DNA from: Cervus elaphus
Taxonomy: Eukaryota > Chordata > Mammalia > Artiodactyla > Cervidae
NCBI RefSeq assembly: GCF_910594005.1
Contig: NC_057838.1
Coordinates: 34,960,001-35,024,000, forward strand
DNA length: 64,000 bases
Direction of reading: 5' to 3'
The notes beneath the pieces are model-generated. The model made no database searches, was not told the DNA's origin, and saw only the letters and a list, made by a program, of their open reading frames with translations. Of this stretch, positions 1 through 10,204 are shown one piece after another. The position numbers were made by a program, and so were the translations under genes. Within the stretch, counting starts at the first letter, position 1, and each line of letters opens with the position of its first letter.

Positions 1-559
1 TTGTCTTCTGTGGAAGAGTGCAAAAGAAACTGGCCTCTGAAGGCACTTAAACCAATTCCTCAAAAGACTTCATTCAGAGCCTCATTTACAGCTGAATAAA
101 ACCTTGCCTGATTTTTCCTCTGCTTCCCCAGTTATCTTTTTAAGTCGCTTTGTTTATATTTGACTATTCTCCTTCTCCTGTTCCTTCTCCCTCTGTCCCC
201 TATGTGAACTGGTGAGATGGACATGACTGAATAATAACTAGAAATCTCTTTGTATTCGATGCAATGTTACCATAGTCGACTGACAGTTGACTGTTGTACA
301 GAGGTTGTAATGGACAGGCTCCGTATGAAAAATGAGTGCCCAGAAGCCCAAATGTATAAATTAATGGAGAGTAATGTGGCCATGATTTCTGATCAGTGAA
401 TTAAGAAGTATTAATTTCACTACTAAGACTGTCAGAAGTCCTACCATTCAGGTTGTTATTTTCTATTAAGTGTTTCTATGTTTGCCAGAATTATAGAAGA
501 AAAATACCTTTAGAAGAATAAAAATACCTTTAGAAATATATAGACCATTTGTGAAAAAC
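1..559. other. Unassigned AT-rich sequence
   Basis: No open frame of useful length, recognised repeat or RNA gene is visible here. The sequence is AT-rich and non-repetitive by eye. It may be unique intergenic DNA or a repeat too old to recognise. Confidence 0.4.
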
Positions 560-969
560 ACCATTAAAAGAGAAGGAAAGTAAGCCACAGTCTAGAAGAT
601 ATTAGGCAGATAGATTAGATAGATGGATAATCTGACAAAGAGTTCATATTCAGTATAAACAGTTCTTAAAAATCAATAGGAAAAGTCAGAGAACCCATTT
701 GAAAAATGGGGAGAACACTTGAACTAGATGTATCAAAGAGAGATTGTCAAACAGCAATAAATAGGTAGCCTCATCATTAGTTGTTGCGATTCAAAGCCAT
801 AGTGGTATATATGCCATTACACACACACTAGCATGGTTTAAATGAAAGTCAACACCAGCTATTAGCCTGAATGTGAAACAACTACAACAGTTAGGCACTG
901 TTAGAGTAAAACTTGATACATTGTTTTAAAACCATCTGACTGTATCCATTAAAGCTAAAAAGAAGCACA

Positions 970-1085
970 TCCCAGTTCAGTTCAGTTCTGTCGCTCAGTC
1001 CTGTCCAACCCTTTGCGACCCCATGAATCACAGCACGCCAGGCCTCCCTGTCCATCAACAACTCCCGGCCAAAATTCCTGTATAT
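970..1085 (-). mobile_element. BovB/Bov-A 3' tail fragment
   Basis: The plus strand reads the complement of the BovB 3' end: repeated cagttcag units, then gtcgctcagtcctgtcc and ctttgcgacccc. Translated on the minus strand it gives the familiar BovB C-terminal signature DREAWRAVIHGVAK. Only about 115 bases are present, inserted in the old L1. Confidence 0.75.
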
Positions 1086-1223
1086 ATACTGAACAGAATT
1101 GCCTGTGATGGTCACCAGAGTACTTGCACAAGAGTCATAGAGAATTCAGCACCACTGAACCCGCTTGACAACAAACGCTATAGCCATGTTATTTATTAAT
1201 AGCCCTCAAGTATAAATTGCCCA

Positions 1224-1541
1224 GGGCTCCCCTGATAGCTCAGGGGAGAGATTCTTGGTAAAGAATCCACCTGCAATGTAGGGGACCCTGGTTCAATTCC
1301 CGAGTCGGGAAGATCCACTGGAGAAGGGATGGGCTACCCACTCCAGTATTCTTAGGCTTCCCTTGTGGCTCAGCTGGTAAAGTATCCACCTGCAATGCAA
1401 AAGACCTGGGTTCGATCCCTGGGTTGGGAAGATCCCCTGGAGAAGGGAAACGCTACCCACTCCAGTATTCTGGCCTGAAGAATTCCATGGACTGTATAGT
1501 CCATGGGGTCGCAAAGAATTGGACGTGATTTCCACTTTCAG
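1224..1541 (+). mobile_element. Bov-tA SINE, dimeric (two tRNA-type heads)
   Basis: Two tandem tRNA-Glu-like heads (gctcaggggagagattc... and ggcttcccttgtggctcagctgg) are each followed by the cacctgcaatg / ggttcaattccc-type B-box region. The unit ends in a Bov-A tail with ccatggactgtatagtcc. A perfect 10-bp target-site duplication, aaattgccca, flanks it at 1214-1223 and 1542-1551. Non-autonomous and presumably mobilised by BovB/L1-type machinery. Confidence 0.9.
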
Positions 1542-2611
1542 AAATTGCCCAACTACCAGCAGCTGATTAGGTAAAATGAGTTATACATTGAAGTACTATA
1601 CAACATTGAAAACAAACTCCTGTTTGTTTTTATGAATTAATTTCACAAACATAATATTGAGTGAAAGAAGACAGCCACAAATGAGTATGTACTGCATAAT
1701 TCCAGTGTTATAAAGAAAGTTCAAACATAAAACTGATTCGCCATGTTAGAAGTTAGAATATGCTTACTTGTGGATAGGCTTAATCTCTGGAAGAAGATAG
1801 AAAGTGGGCTTCTAGGGTTTGAGTAATAACGTTTTTCTTAATCTAGGTGCTGGTGAGTTGGGAATTAAATACTTACATTAACTCCCTCTACTAATAAAAG
1901 AGCCCAGTCTTTTAATTCCCAGTCTGACCAGAAGATTATACCTGAGGAAAGCTGATCAGAAACCAAGGTGGACCCTTTAAAGGGAAATGCAATTATTTAG
2001 GAGAGTAGAGTGAGATGGGTGTGCAGATCAGACAGAATCACTTAAGGTAAGCAACAGATGCTGTCACCACCCCTAAAGTTTTCTTGGCTTTGTATGACTT
2101 GATGCTCCGCTGTGATTGCCCTTGAAATCAATCATGATGGTATCTGTGGACTTCCCGGATAGCAACGCAGGTCGGAGTTGGCTTTTCCTCCTCCTCACCC
2201 TGTTACTCAGTTTCCTGGTCATAAACACAGTTCACTTTGGCCATAACAGTGGGCTTGAGATACTGGCCAGACCCAAGCATGAGGGCTTTGCCAAGTGAGT
2301 TTGGAAAAGTAAAGAATCTGATTGATTTTTGCTACTTCTAAATTTCTCTAGGGTGCCAAAATAAACTTGTCTAAGTGACAAATTAGACAAGATCGTTTTA
2401 GTTCAGCAACAGATTGACTGAACTTCTGAAAAGCAGGAGTTAGAAATGGTAGTAAATGGCAATCAAATGAGAAGAGAGCCTTCAATGATGCCATTTGATG
2501 CAGAAATTCCACCACTAGTTGTAAAGCTTTCTTTGAATATGTTAGACTGATAAGGATGACAGAAGGTAAGTATATTTTTTTTCATCACTTTCCTTTAAAC
2601 TCTGCTTGAAA

Positions 2612-2785
2612 ATGGTTCTCAAGTGTGGTCCTCAGACAAGTAGTATCAGCGTCATCTGGGCACTTGTTAGAAATGCAGATTCTCAGGCCCCACCTTCACC
2701 TGCTAAATCTAAAATTCTGGGTGTGGGGCCCAGACACTGGTCTTTTCAGAAGTCCTCCAGGTAAGTCTGACACATGCTAGAATTT
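2612..2785 (+). mobile_element. MER5A-like hAT non-autonomous DNA transposon
   Basis: The sequence follows the MER5A pattern: ggttctcaagtgtggtcc, a run matching acttgttagaaatgcagatt, then ggtggggcccag and a cctccaggtaagtctga end. It is inactive and diverged. A second copy lies at 49214-49385. Confidence 0.75.
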
Positions 2786-2966
2786 AACAAAGTGATATGT
2801 CAGCTTCATTCTTCAGTGTCTTTGTTGGAGGGAGAAGGACATATGGCTTACATAGTCTTCATGTTGGGTTTTAGGAAAGAAATATCTATTATAAAAAAAC
2901 ATTTAAGGCTTTTCAAAGAGTCCTGAAGGCACCACAGGGTTGAAAGGGGCCTCTGCTGGGATGATC

Positions 2967-3338
2967 GGCAGTTATTAATTCTGGCTGCACACTAGAGACA
3001 CCAGAAGAGGTTTAAAAATATAATATCTAGGCCTCATCCCCAGAGATTGTGATTTAATTGATCTTGAGTGAAGCCCAGTACATCAGTACTTTTTTTTAAA
3101 CTGTCCCTAGCCTAGCAAAGGGCCTCCCAGATGGCTCAGTGGTAAAGAATTTGCCTGCCAAGCATGGAGACACGGGTTCGATCCCTGGCTCAGGAAGATC
3201 CTTGGAGAGGAAATGGCAACCCACTCTGGTATTCTTGCCTGGAAAATCCCAGGGACCAGAGGAGCCTGATGGGCTGGTCTCAAAAGAGTCGGACCCAACA
3301 ACAAACCTTACAGAAAGTCATTGTTGAAAACCAGTGCT
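2967..3338. mobile_element. hAT (MER5 group-like) element split by a Bov-tA
   Basis: The left part (2967-3110) reads ttctggctgcacactagagacacc, then aggcctcatccccagagattgtgat. The matching distal terminus resumes after the SINE at about 3305-3338 (gtcattgttgaaaaccagtg). The two parts together resemble an ancient mammalian hAT element with near-palindromic ends. The exact subfamily is not assigned. Confidence 0.5.
3119..3303 (+). mobile_element. Bov-tA SINE
   Basis: The tRNA-Glu-like head (ggcctcccagatggctcagtgg, then gggttcgatccctgg B-box) is followed by ggaaatggcaacccactctgg and a Bov-A tail ending at agtcggacccaac. It interrupts the hAT element, so it is the younger of the two. Confidence 0.88.
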
Positions 3339-3372
3339 TAAAAAAAAAAAAAAGAAAAGAAAACCAATGCTT
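3326..3372. repeat. A-rich tract flanked by a 14-bp near-perfect direct repeat
   Basis: gaaaaccagtgctt (3326-3339) recurs as gaaaaccaatgctt (3359-3372) on the other side of an A/G-rich tract. It may be a small local duplication of the hAT terminus or a retrotransposon-style scar without a body. Confidence 0.5.
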
Positions 3373-3689
3373 TAGTTCACCAGACCCCTATGTCTGATGA
3401 TACAATTATTCTTATTTTTGAAGAGTTGCTTCCCCAGACCACAGGTTCAGTTTTCTGTTCAGTTCAGTTTTCTGTTTATTTTCATGTCTAATCAAAGTCT
3501 CTGTGTCTGTGGTTTGACTCATTTGACTCAATTGGTTTTAAAATACGTGTTGATTACCTGCAATGCAGCAAGTAGGACTATGAAATAAGAGTGGTCGTCA
3601 CCTTCCATCTGGCCCACCTGATTCTCATCTGGTTCTTCAGAAATATCAAAGTGTTTTTGTGTGTAGTTGAGTAGGTGGGGCTCTGGGGT

Positions 3690-4150
3690 CCATCAGATCT
3701 GAATTTGAATGCCAGCCTCAACCCTGATGTTGAAAGAAGGTCTCTTTCAGAGTCTCTAACAATCTTGGTTTAACTTTGTCTCTAAATGTGTTGGTTTACT
3801 CGTTGATAAATAAGGATAGTCCAGTCATGACTAATCGTACTTTATTGCAAGGATTAAATGAGACAGTGGAACTCTTAACATAGCACCTGGGATACTGGTA
3901 AGCGCTCAGCATCCAGTCTCCATTACTGAAAGCCCATTTCTGGCCATCTGTCGCATCTCACCTACTGCTCTGGAATTGGAGTGTCAGATTTCAGTCCCAG
4001 TCCACCTGCAGAAGCTAACTGTATGACCTTGGGTACCTCATGTAACCCTGCTAAGCCTCAGACTCCTCATTCATAAATTGGGGATGATTTTAATACCTCA
4101 TGTGAAAACTGCATAAAGTAAGCGCCAGAGATAATTTAGTCCAATGCAAA
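3690..4150 (+). mobile_element. Two MIR-type SINE remnants
   Basis: About 3697-3915 and 3955-4150 each read in sense like a diverged MIR. Examples are gaatttgaatgccagcctc, aaggattaaatgag, ggtaagcgctcagca, and gtatgaccttgggtacctcat, then cctcagactcctcattcataa. Both are old and heavily substituted. Confidence 0.6.
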
Positions 4151-5449
4151 GCATTTCTCAATTATTACAGTAGCATAATTTCATAGACTGATACGGATTT
4201 AAAAATCTTTTCAGGACAGTTATTTAAAGGCTTTCAGGATTTAGATGCCTAGATAATTGATCTTCCTTTAAGTTAGTATTTGGGTTGGGACTGGGTTTGG
4301 GTTAGCATTGCAGTGAGTATTAATTTAAACACAATTCACTGTGCGCCCAGGGGGGTTATGGTACAGCAGGAAACAAGTTGGTTTTAACTCTTCGCAGTTT
4401 CCAGTCTTCCCTGAAGCCTCCTATCTTCCTCCAGAGCTTCTCCCTCTAAGAGCCCTCCTTCCTTCCATCACCCATGCAGCTCTCACAAGCAGGACCGAGG
4501 CCCAGCCTGACAGAGGAGCAGTACCTCTGCTTTGTTCAGCAGCAGACAGACCTGATCCACAGTCTAGCTTCAGTCTCCCTTTCTCTTCCCCCAACTGAGG
4601 ACTAAATTCTCCTGATATTCAGGAAACATAACCACTTTCCCTCAAATGTGGTTAAGTCTTCAAACCCACTAAAACCTTCCCCTTCCTAATGGCTTCTAAT
4701 TTGAGAACCAGTACCAGTCATTGTTCCATCTCCGGTGCTTGGGAACTAAAATATTTGTCATGCCCATCTGTGAAGGAACCAGTTCAATTAAATTTTGAGA
4801 TAAGTGCACAGGAAGCATAATTGAGAAAAGACAAGAGAAGCTCGCCTTAAGAAATGATGAGTTCTTGGTGACTGTATGACTGCTGGTGTGTTTCTCTGCC
4901 TTCCAGTTGTGCCTGCTATTCATGAGTCACGTGGTCTTATGCCAGTTTGTGCAAACCGTTGTCAGTGCTTCCAGGCTGATTTCCCTGACTCTGTGCATAA
5001 ACGATAGTTCAGGATAGTTAATGGCAGTTCCATGTGTTCACTGATTGGAGAAGCGCTGAGGGAGGAATTAAAGGGATTATCCTAAGTGCTTCCATTATGA
5101 TTTGAAAGAGTTCAAAAGTCTTGTATGATTCAAACAGGAACCAATTTTTTCTTTTACTCCCAAAGTATACTAGCAGTGTATTAGGAAGTATTTCATTGAT
5201 AATCAATTGCTAACTAAACCAATTGGGTATTGTCAGCTTCCTGGGTGTCCATCAAAAACTGTTCTGTCTTAAAGGAGCCTCCCCCAGTGGTCCAGTCCTT
5301 ACTAGGCTTCCTAAATTAGTCGGATTTGCTGAATTTGTAGGACTTTTGAAGGTCATGAAGCCCAGCTCTTGGCTAAGCATGTTTCACTGTCTAATAGCTC
5401 TGTAAGTAAACATCTGGGCCATTCTGGAAACCGGGTTTGGCCAACTCTA
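4151..5449. other. Unassigned, mostly unique sequence
   Basis: No recognised repeat or gene. Open frames here (4341-4598 plus and 4696-4923 minus) are short and show no recognisable protein motif. A four-run G-quadruplex motif lies at 4282-4301. Confidence 0.4.
4282..4301 (+). other. G-quadruplex motif
   Basis: Four runs of exactly three G are separated by loops of 2, 3 and 3 bases. This is the canonical G3+N1-7 pattern with short loops. No neighbouring gene gives it an obvious role. Confidence 0.6.
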
Positions 5450-5460
5450 TCTGAGGCCTT

Positions 5461-5937
5461 CAGTTCAGTTCCGTTCAATCGCTCAGTCGCATTTGACTGT
5501 TTGCAACTGCATAGACTGCAGCATGCCAGGCTTCCCTGTCCATCACCATCTCCTGGAACTTGCTCAAATTCATGTCCGTTGAGTTGGTAATGCCATCCAA
5601 CCTTCCCATTTTCTGTAGTCCCCTTCTCCTCCTGCCTTCAATCTTTCCCAGTATCAGGATCTTTTCCAGTGAGTCAGTTCTTTGCATCAGGTTGCCAAAG
5701 ATTTGAAACTTCAGCTTCAGCACCAGTCCTTCCAATGAATACTCAGGACTTGGCCTTTAGGATTGGCTGGTTTGATCTCCTTGCAGTCTAAGGGACTCTC
5801 AAGAGCCTTCTCCAGCACCACAGTTTAAAAGCATCGGTTCTTCAGCACTCAGCTTTCTTTGTGCTCCAACTGTCAACATCCATAAATGACTCTGGAAAAA
5901 CCATGGCTTTGACTAGACGGACCTTTGTCTGAAGCCT
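5461..5937 (-). mobile_element. BovB LINE 3' fragment with target-site duplication
   Basis: The plus strand is the complement of the last 480 bases of BovB, from the gttcaatcgctcagtcgc end through the reverse-transcriptase C-terminal coding region. It is 5'-truncated on the minus strand. It is flanked by an 11-bp duplication, tctgaggcctt (5450-5460) and tctgaagcctt (5938-5948), with one mismatch. Minus-strand translation of 5475-5735 retains a recognisable but degraded BovB C-terminus. Confidence 0.9.
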
Positions 5938-5948
5938 TATTAAGGGAT

Positions 5949-6380
5949 AAATGCCTATGGTCTGAGAAGATCCACATTGATAAAGCATAGTGGCTCTTCC
6001 CATTCAACCATCAGACCTTTCGATCCCTACTTTAGTGTTTGCATTGATGAGCTCCATCTTGCCAAACTCTGAGTTCACTCCAACCCCAACCCCAGTGTAA
6101 ACCTTTATCATTTCTGTGGAATGAGTCCTGGATGCTGTACATTCCCGCTTTAGTTCCTCTGGACCCTGCTCTGTGTCCTGCCCTCCAGCCCCACCTGTGT
6201 GGGGAAGATAAGAGAACTAGGATGCTGTGTTGGCTCTGTCCCTTCTCAGGAGAACCAGCCTCCTAGCAGGTGAGCTGGCAAATCTTCACTGTTGAGGAAT
6301 TCACCACCATGAGGGCAGCCTTCCAAAGCTCTGATTGTTAAATGTTCTTCCTAGCAGTGATCTGAATGCTGTGCCTTCAA
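5949..6380. other. Unassigned sequence
   Basis: No recognised repeat, gene or structured RNA. Pyrimidine-rich stretches occur but no convincing exon with splice sites. Confidence 0.35.
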
Positions 6381-6600
6381 AGTGGCAAGATGTGATTAAG
6401 TGGCTGAGTGATTAAACACCAGGGTTCTGGTCTTAGCTTCACCATTTCCTTGATGGACCCTTTACCAAATTGCTCAATCTGTCCAAATCTCACTTTTCTA
6501 GTCTCTAAGAGGGAGCAGTAAGCATTGTGTAGGGATGTTGGGAACATAAATGAGAATGTTTATAAAAGATAAAGCAGTGCAGTGACTGACACATACACGT
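6380..6600 (+). mobile_element. MIR-like SINE remnant
   Basis: A diverged MIR sense pattern: ccagggttctggtcttagcttcacc, ttgctcaatctgtcc and a ctctaagagggagcagtaa stretch. The similarity is weak but runs over about 200 bases. Confidence 0.45.
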
Positions 6601-6931
6601 TCTTGAAGTTCTCTTGTCGTAGTTGTGTTACTGCTACTCTGCTTCTTCAGCTTAATATTTCTCACTGGAATTTTACATAGTAAGCTCAAATTTTAGAAAT
6701 AACAACACTTCACTTGTTTAAAGACAACTTTCATATCCCACCAAAGGAATTTTTCCAGAATATTCTTCATATTTTTACCATTTATTTTGCAAAACGGATT
6801 TGAATCCCATCCCTAAAGCACAGGGCATCAGAGAATCAGATCATATGGTATAGACTTAGACAAGATGGGTTCAATAATAATCTCCTCTTCTTATCAACTG
6901 CAGGACTTTAAGCAAATCATGATGCCCTCTC

Positions 6932-6977
6932 CTTTGATAAAGGTAGTCTTTATAAAGTTCTTTGATAAAGGTAGTCT
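6932..6977. repeat. 28-bp-spaced tandem duplication
   Basis: The 18-mer ctttgataaaggtagtct occurs at 6932-6949 and again at 6960-6977 without mismatch, one 28-bp period apart. It is a short local tandem duplication within otherwise unique sequence. Confidence 0.85.
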
Positions 6978-7077
6978 GACATTGAGTTGTGATTTGAGGG
7001 GCAGTTATACTATAGTGTTTCTCATATTCAACTTATATTCAAAGCCTCAGACCTTTGTTATATATATTATTTACTTT

Positions 7078-7401
7078 TAAAAACTTTTATTTATGTATTT
7101 TTGGCTGTGCAGGGACTTCGTTTCTGCACAGGCTTTTCTGCAGTTGCAGCAGGCAGGAGCTCCTCTCTAGTTGTGGTGCGCGAGCTTCTCTTTAAGGTGG
7201 CTTCTCTTGTTGCAGAGCATGGACTCGAGAGCACACGAGTTCAGTAGCTGTGGCTCCCAAGCTCTAGAGCACCATCTCAGTAGTTGTGGTTGGAGGACTT
7301 AGTTGCTCCATGACATGTGGGATCTTGCTGGACCAGGGAAAATCCTTGTGTCTCCTGCATTGGCAGGTGGATTCTTTAACTTAACCATCAGGGAAGCCCC
7401 C
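7078..7401 (-). mobile_element. CHR-type (tRNA-derived) SINE
   Basis: The plus strand is the complement of a cetartiodactyl CHR SINE: tttttggctgtgcagggac, several ttgtggtg...gcttctc repeats, ccatgacatgtgggatcttg and accatcagggaagcc at the tRNA-like 5' end (7385-7401). It is about full length. A second copy lies at 59342-59652. Confidence 0.85.
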
Positions 7402-7419
7402 TATATGATGTACCTACAC

Positions 7420-7548
7420 TGCTGCTGCTAAGTCGCTTCAGTCACGTCTGACTCTGCGTGACCCTATGGACAGCAGCCCACCAGGCTCCTCTGTCCACAG
7501 GATTCTCTAGACACAAACACTGGAGTGGGTTGCCATTTCCTTCTCCAT
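7420..7548 (-). mobile_element. Bov-A2 SINE unit
   Basis: The plus strand reads gctaagtcgcttcagtcacg, gtgaccctatggacagcagcc and ggagtgggttgccatttccttctcc, the complement of one Bov-A monomer. There is no tRNA head. It lies 18 bases beyond the CHR SINE. Confidence 0.85.
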
Positions 7549-10200
7549 GTACTTACGAAGTTGGTGTTGGTGGGAAGGTGAAATGAGAGTGGTAGAGATA
7601 AGGAGTAATCCTAGTGTGGAATCCCACGAGGGAAGCAGTACTGCGGAAAAGGCAGGAGGGCAAGAGGAAAAAGAGCCAAAAAAGTAATACATTGTCCTGC
7701 TGGCCTCTTCGGGGGATGAAGCATGACTGTCACATGGATTTTGCAGTTCAGTGTCTTCTGAGAAGCTGTAATACACCTCTTAGTAGCTGTAAGCACCTAT
7801 TTCTTAGGACCATGGCAAAAGGATGTGTATTGCTCAACACATGTCAGTTTCTGTTTTCAGTGGGTAAGATCAAATTTTACTTGCATGCACACTGAGCAGA
7901 TCCTCAGATGCCTGATTCTCAGGAGGAGGCATGAGAAAAATGAGGCAGGGAAGAGGGAAGGTGAAATTAGTTGTGTCCACCTGAAGATGGTCACCTGAGT
8001 AGCAGCAGGCCAGAAAAAGTAACCAAGACCTGGAGAGCAGTGAGGTAAGAAAACCAGGAATTTATCAAGGTGCTCCACAGGTTGTGTTACACTCATGTAG
8101 TTGATGTTTTTAACCTATAGCAGGACTTGTGTGTGTAGCTATTACATATCCTCTTATTATTTGGTCCCTCTTTCCAACTTCATGATGTCTTATTGAGTCT
8201 TATCATTCATTGTAGTTGTTGCGGCTAACATACTCATTGTCAGGCATAATTAAATCAATCGGTATTCCATCTGGGTCTTCAAGATATTGAAAAAAAACAA
8301 ACAAGAACGAGCAGTCTCCATCAGCTGTTCTACCTCATTGTTCTGCATCATGTTTCAGTGTATCAGTGGTCATCCCTCCCTTCCTTGAAGTCAGTCCTGA
8401 CTAGATCGCCAGCAGTCATTCTTGTCCTCTGTTACAGTCCACATACACAGGGCACCAGCTTTAATAGGAGGAAACAGCCAGAAAGCTACAAGAGTATTTA
8501 GATATTCTCTCAAAAGTTAGTTTATCTATTGTGTCAAATGTATCCACTCTTTGCCTTTCAAGGCTATGAAGTTTAAGTTGCCTAGAGAAGTTTCCTGCAA
8601 ACACAGCAGCAAACTGCATAGACAGTAATTCCCACTTTACATGCTACAGATCCTTTATGTTTTATCTAACCTCTTTCTTAAAGCTTCAGTAGCAGAAACA
8701 AAAATACCAAGGTGTGTACAAGGCTAAATGCATTGAGAGACATTTAAAAATCTCACATGATATTTAACATTTTTAGACAATTCCAATTAATTTATATTGA
8801 TGTATTCAAATAAGAGTTCTTGTTTATTAATGTTCTAATTTGCCATTCTTAATTAAAAAGTTAAAAGCCTGAAATATTATTAGAGATCCCATTTGTTGGA
8901 ACTATATAGTCAATCTATAATAGAATCAATGATAAATACTTTTACTCACTGCATCTCATAAACATATATAACTACTTTGTGCCACTGTTTTTCCCCTCTT
9001 AGCTTGACTGTTTGAATTAAAATATAGAGAAAAACATCTTCTGCAATAAATGTTGTTTAAAAGCTAAAAGAAAAGAACAATATTGATATCACAAAATGAG
9101 AGTCAGTCTTACTATCATCTTTTCCCTGATAGAAAGTCGGATTCCTTTCCAGGAATGATGTGTCCAGGATGAGGAAGGGAATGAAGTACAGAAATAAGAA
9201 AGTGTTTTCTTCTATTTCTCTTGCATATGTTCAGAATAAATTGGCATGGAGTGCTTCCAGATCAATTTCCATTATGTGTCAACGTATTTTGAAGTTCTAG
9301 AAGAGTAGGACCATTTCAGCCTGATTGGCTCTGGATTGTACCTAGCCATCCACAAAATGCATTAATGAATCTTTCAAAGGCCACAATCAATGTAGAGACT
9401 CATTTTATTTTAGATCTATAAACATTTGTTCTGTTTGTTTACAGTCGACAAAGCACTTTTATGTACATTATCTCACTTGATCTTCACAATTATCTGATGA
9501 TGTAGGCAGGGAAAATACAATCCTTATCTTACATATGGTTAATCTGAGGTTAGAAGAAATTATTGTGTTCATTGCAGTGTCGGGTGGGGGGCAGTTGGAC
9601 TCCTTTTTTTAGATGGGAATATTTGAGGTATTATGAATATGGGAAATTTCAGATAAGATATGTAAGTGTATTCTGGGATTTAAAACTAAAATTATTTAAT
9701 TGTTTATTTGTTGCTTAAATACACTAGCAATAGAATTAAAAAACTTAACTTTCAGTATGTAATAGCTGTCAACATAAGAGTGAACCATGTAAGTGGATTG
9801 TGGGTGTTGTCTATTTGTATGACTAGTTGTCTTAAAAAAAAAAAAAGCATTGGCTAATAGTACATGGCCAAAAATAACACTAAATGAAAGATGTTTCTGA
9901 CACTTGAGGTAGATTCTAAGATGACTTGTGGGGGGAAAATCTTAAATATATAATTCCATTTGTAAACTTGGCCTCTTCTGTCAACTCTGAAACCTGTGGG
10001 GTGCTAGTGAATATTTAACAACCAGCTCTTTGTGGGGGAAAAACAAAAGGCTTGACTTGGGCATTTGCCAATTTATGTAATATAAATACTCCTACCACAG
10101 CTGATTTCAAGCTGCCAATAGTTTAGTAATTGGTTTATAAAACTCTTGGAGTTTCTGTAATTGGATCTCATAGCTTGTTGGCTCTAGCGCCATTGTGTTG
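7549..10200. other. Repeat-poor region with one MIR remnant
   Basis: Apart from a MIR-like stretch at 9445-9570, no interspersed repeat is obvious in about 2.6 kb. The sequence is AT-rich. A short coding-like stretch on the minus strand at 8203-8291 is discussed in the findings. No complete exon or promoter could be supported. Confidence 0.45.
9445..9570 (-). mobile_element. MIR remnant
   Basis: Antisense MIR core-like sequence: tacattatctcacttgatcttcacaat, then gatgatgtaggcagg and a degraded ggttaatctgaggttag run. Confidence 0.5.
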
Positions 10201-10204
10201 AGTT

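Larger units (their letters stand above)
560..1875 (+). mobile_element. Old L1 (L1M-type) 3' portion, interrupted by BovB and Bov-tA
   Basis: Diverged sense-strand L1 ORF2 and 3' UTR sequence is recognisable in three blocks: 560-969, about 1086-1213 and 1542-1875. Landmarks are an ORF2 end phrase near 780-900 (the caaagccatagtgg / ttacacacacactagcatgg region) and a typical L1M 3' UTR stretch near 1640-1700 (cacaaacataatattgagtg). The blocks are collinear, so the BovB piece (970-1085) and the Bov-tA dimer (1224-1541) landed in an existing element. The reading frame is destroyed throughout. Confidence 0.65.

Noticed and set aside
1224..1541. Paired tRNA genes
   Set aside because: The tRNA-Glu-like heads belong to a Bov-tA SINE, shown by the Bov-A tail and a target-site duplication.
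2116..2298. 60-codon plus-strand frame with a hydrophobic core and a possible splice donor (caa/gtgagt)
   Set aside because: No convincing acceptor, no recognised protein, and the length is expected by chance.
4341..4598. 85-codon plus-strand frame
   Set aside because: Low-complexity composition, no motif, no splice or promoter context.
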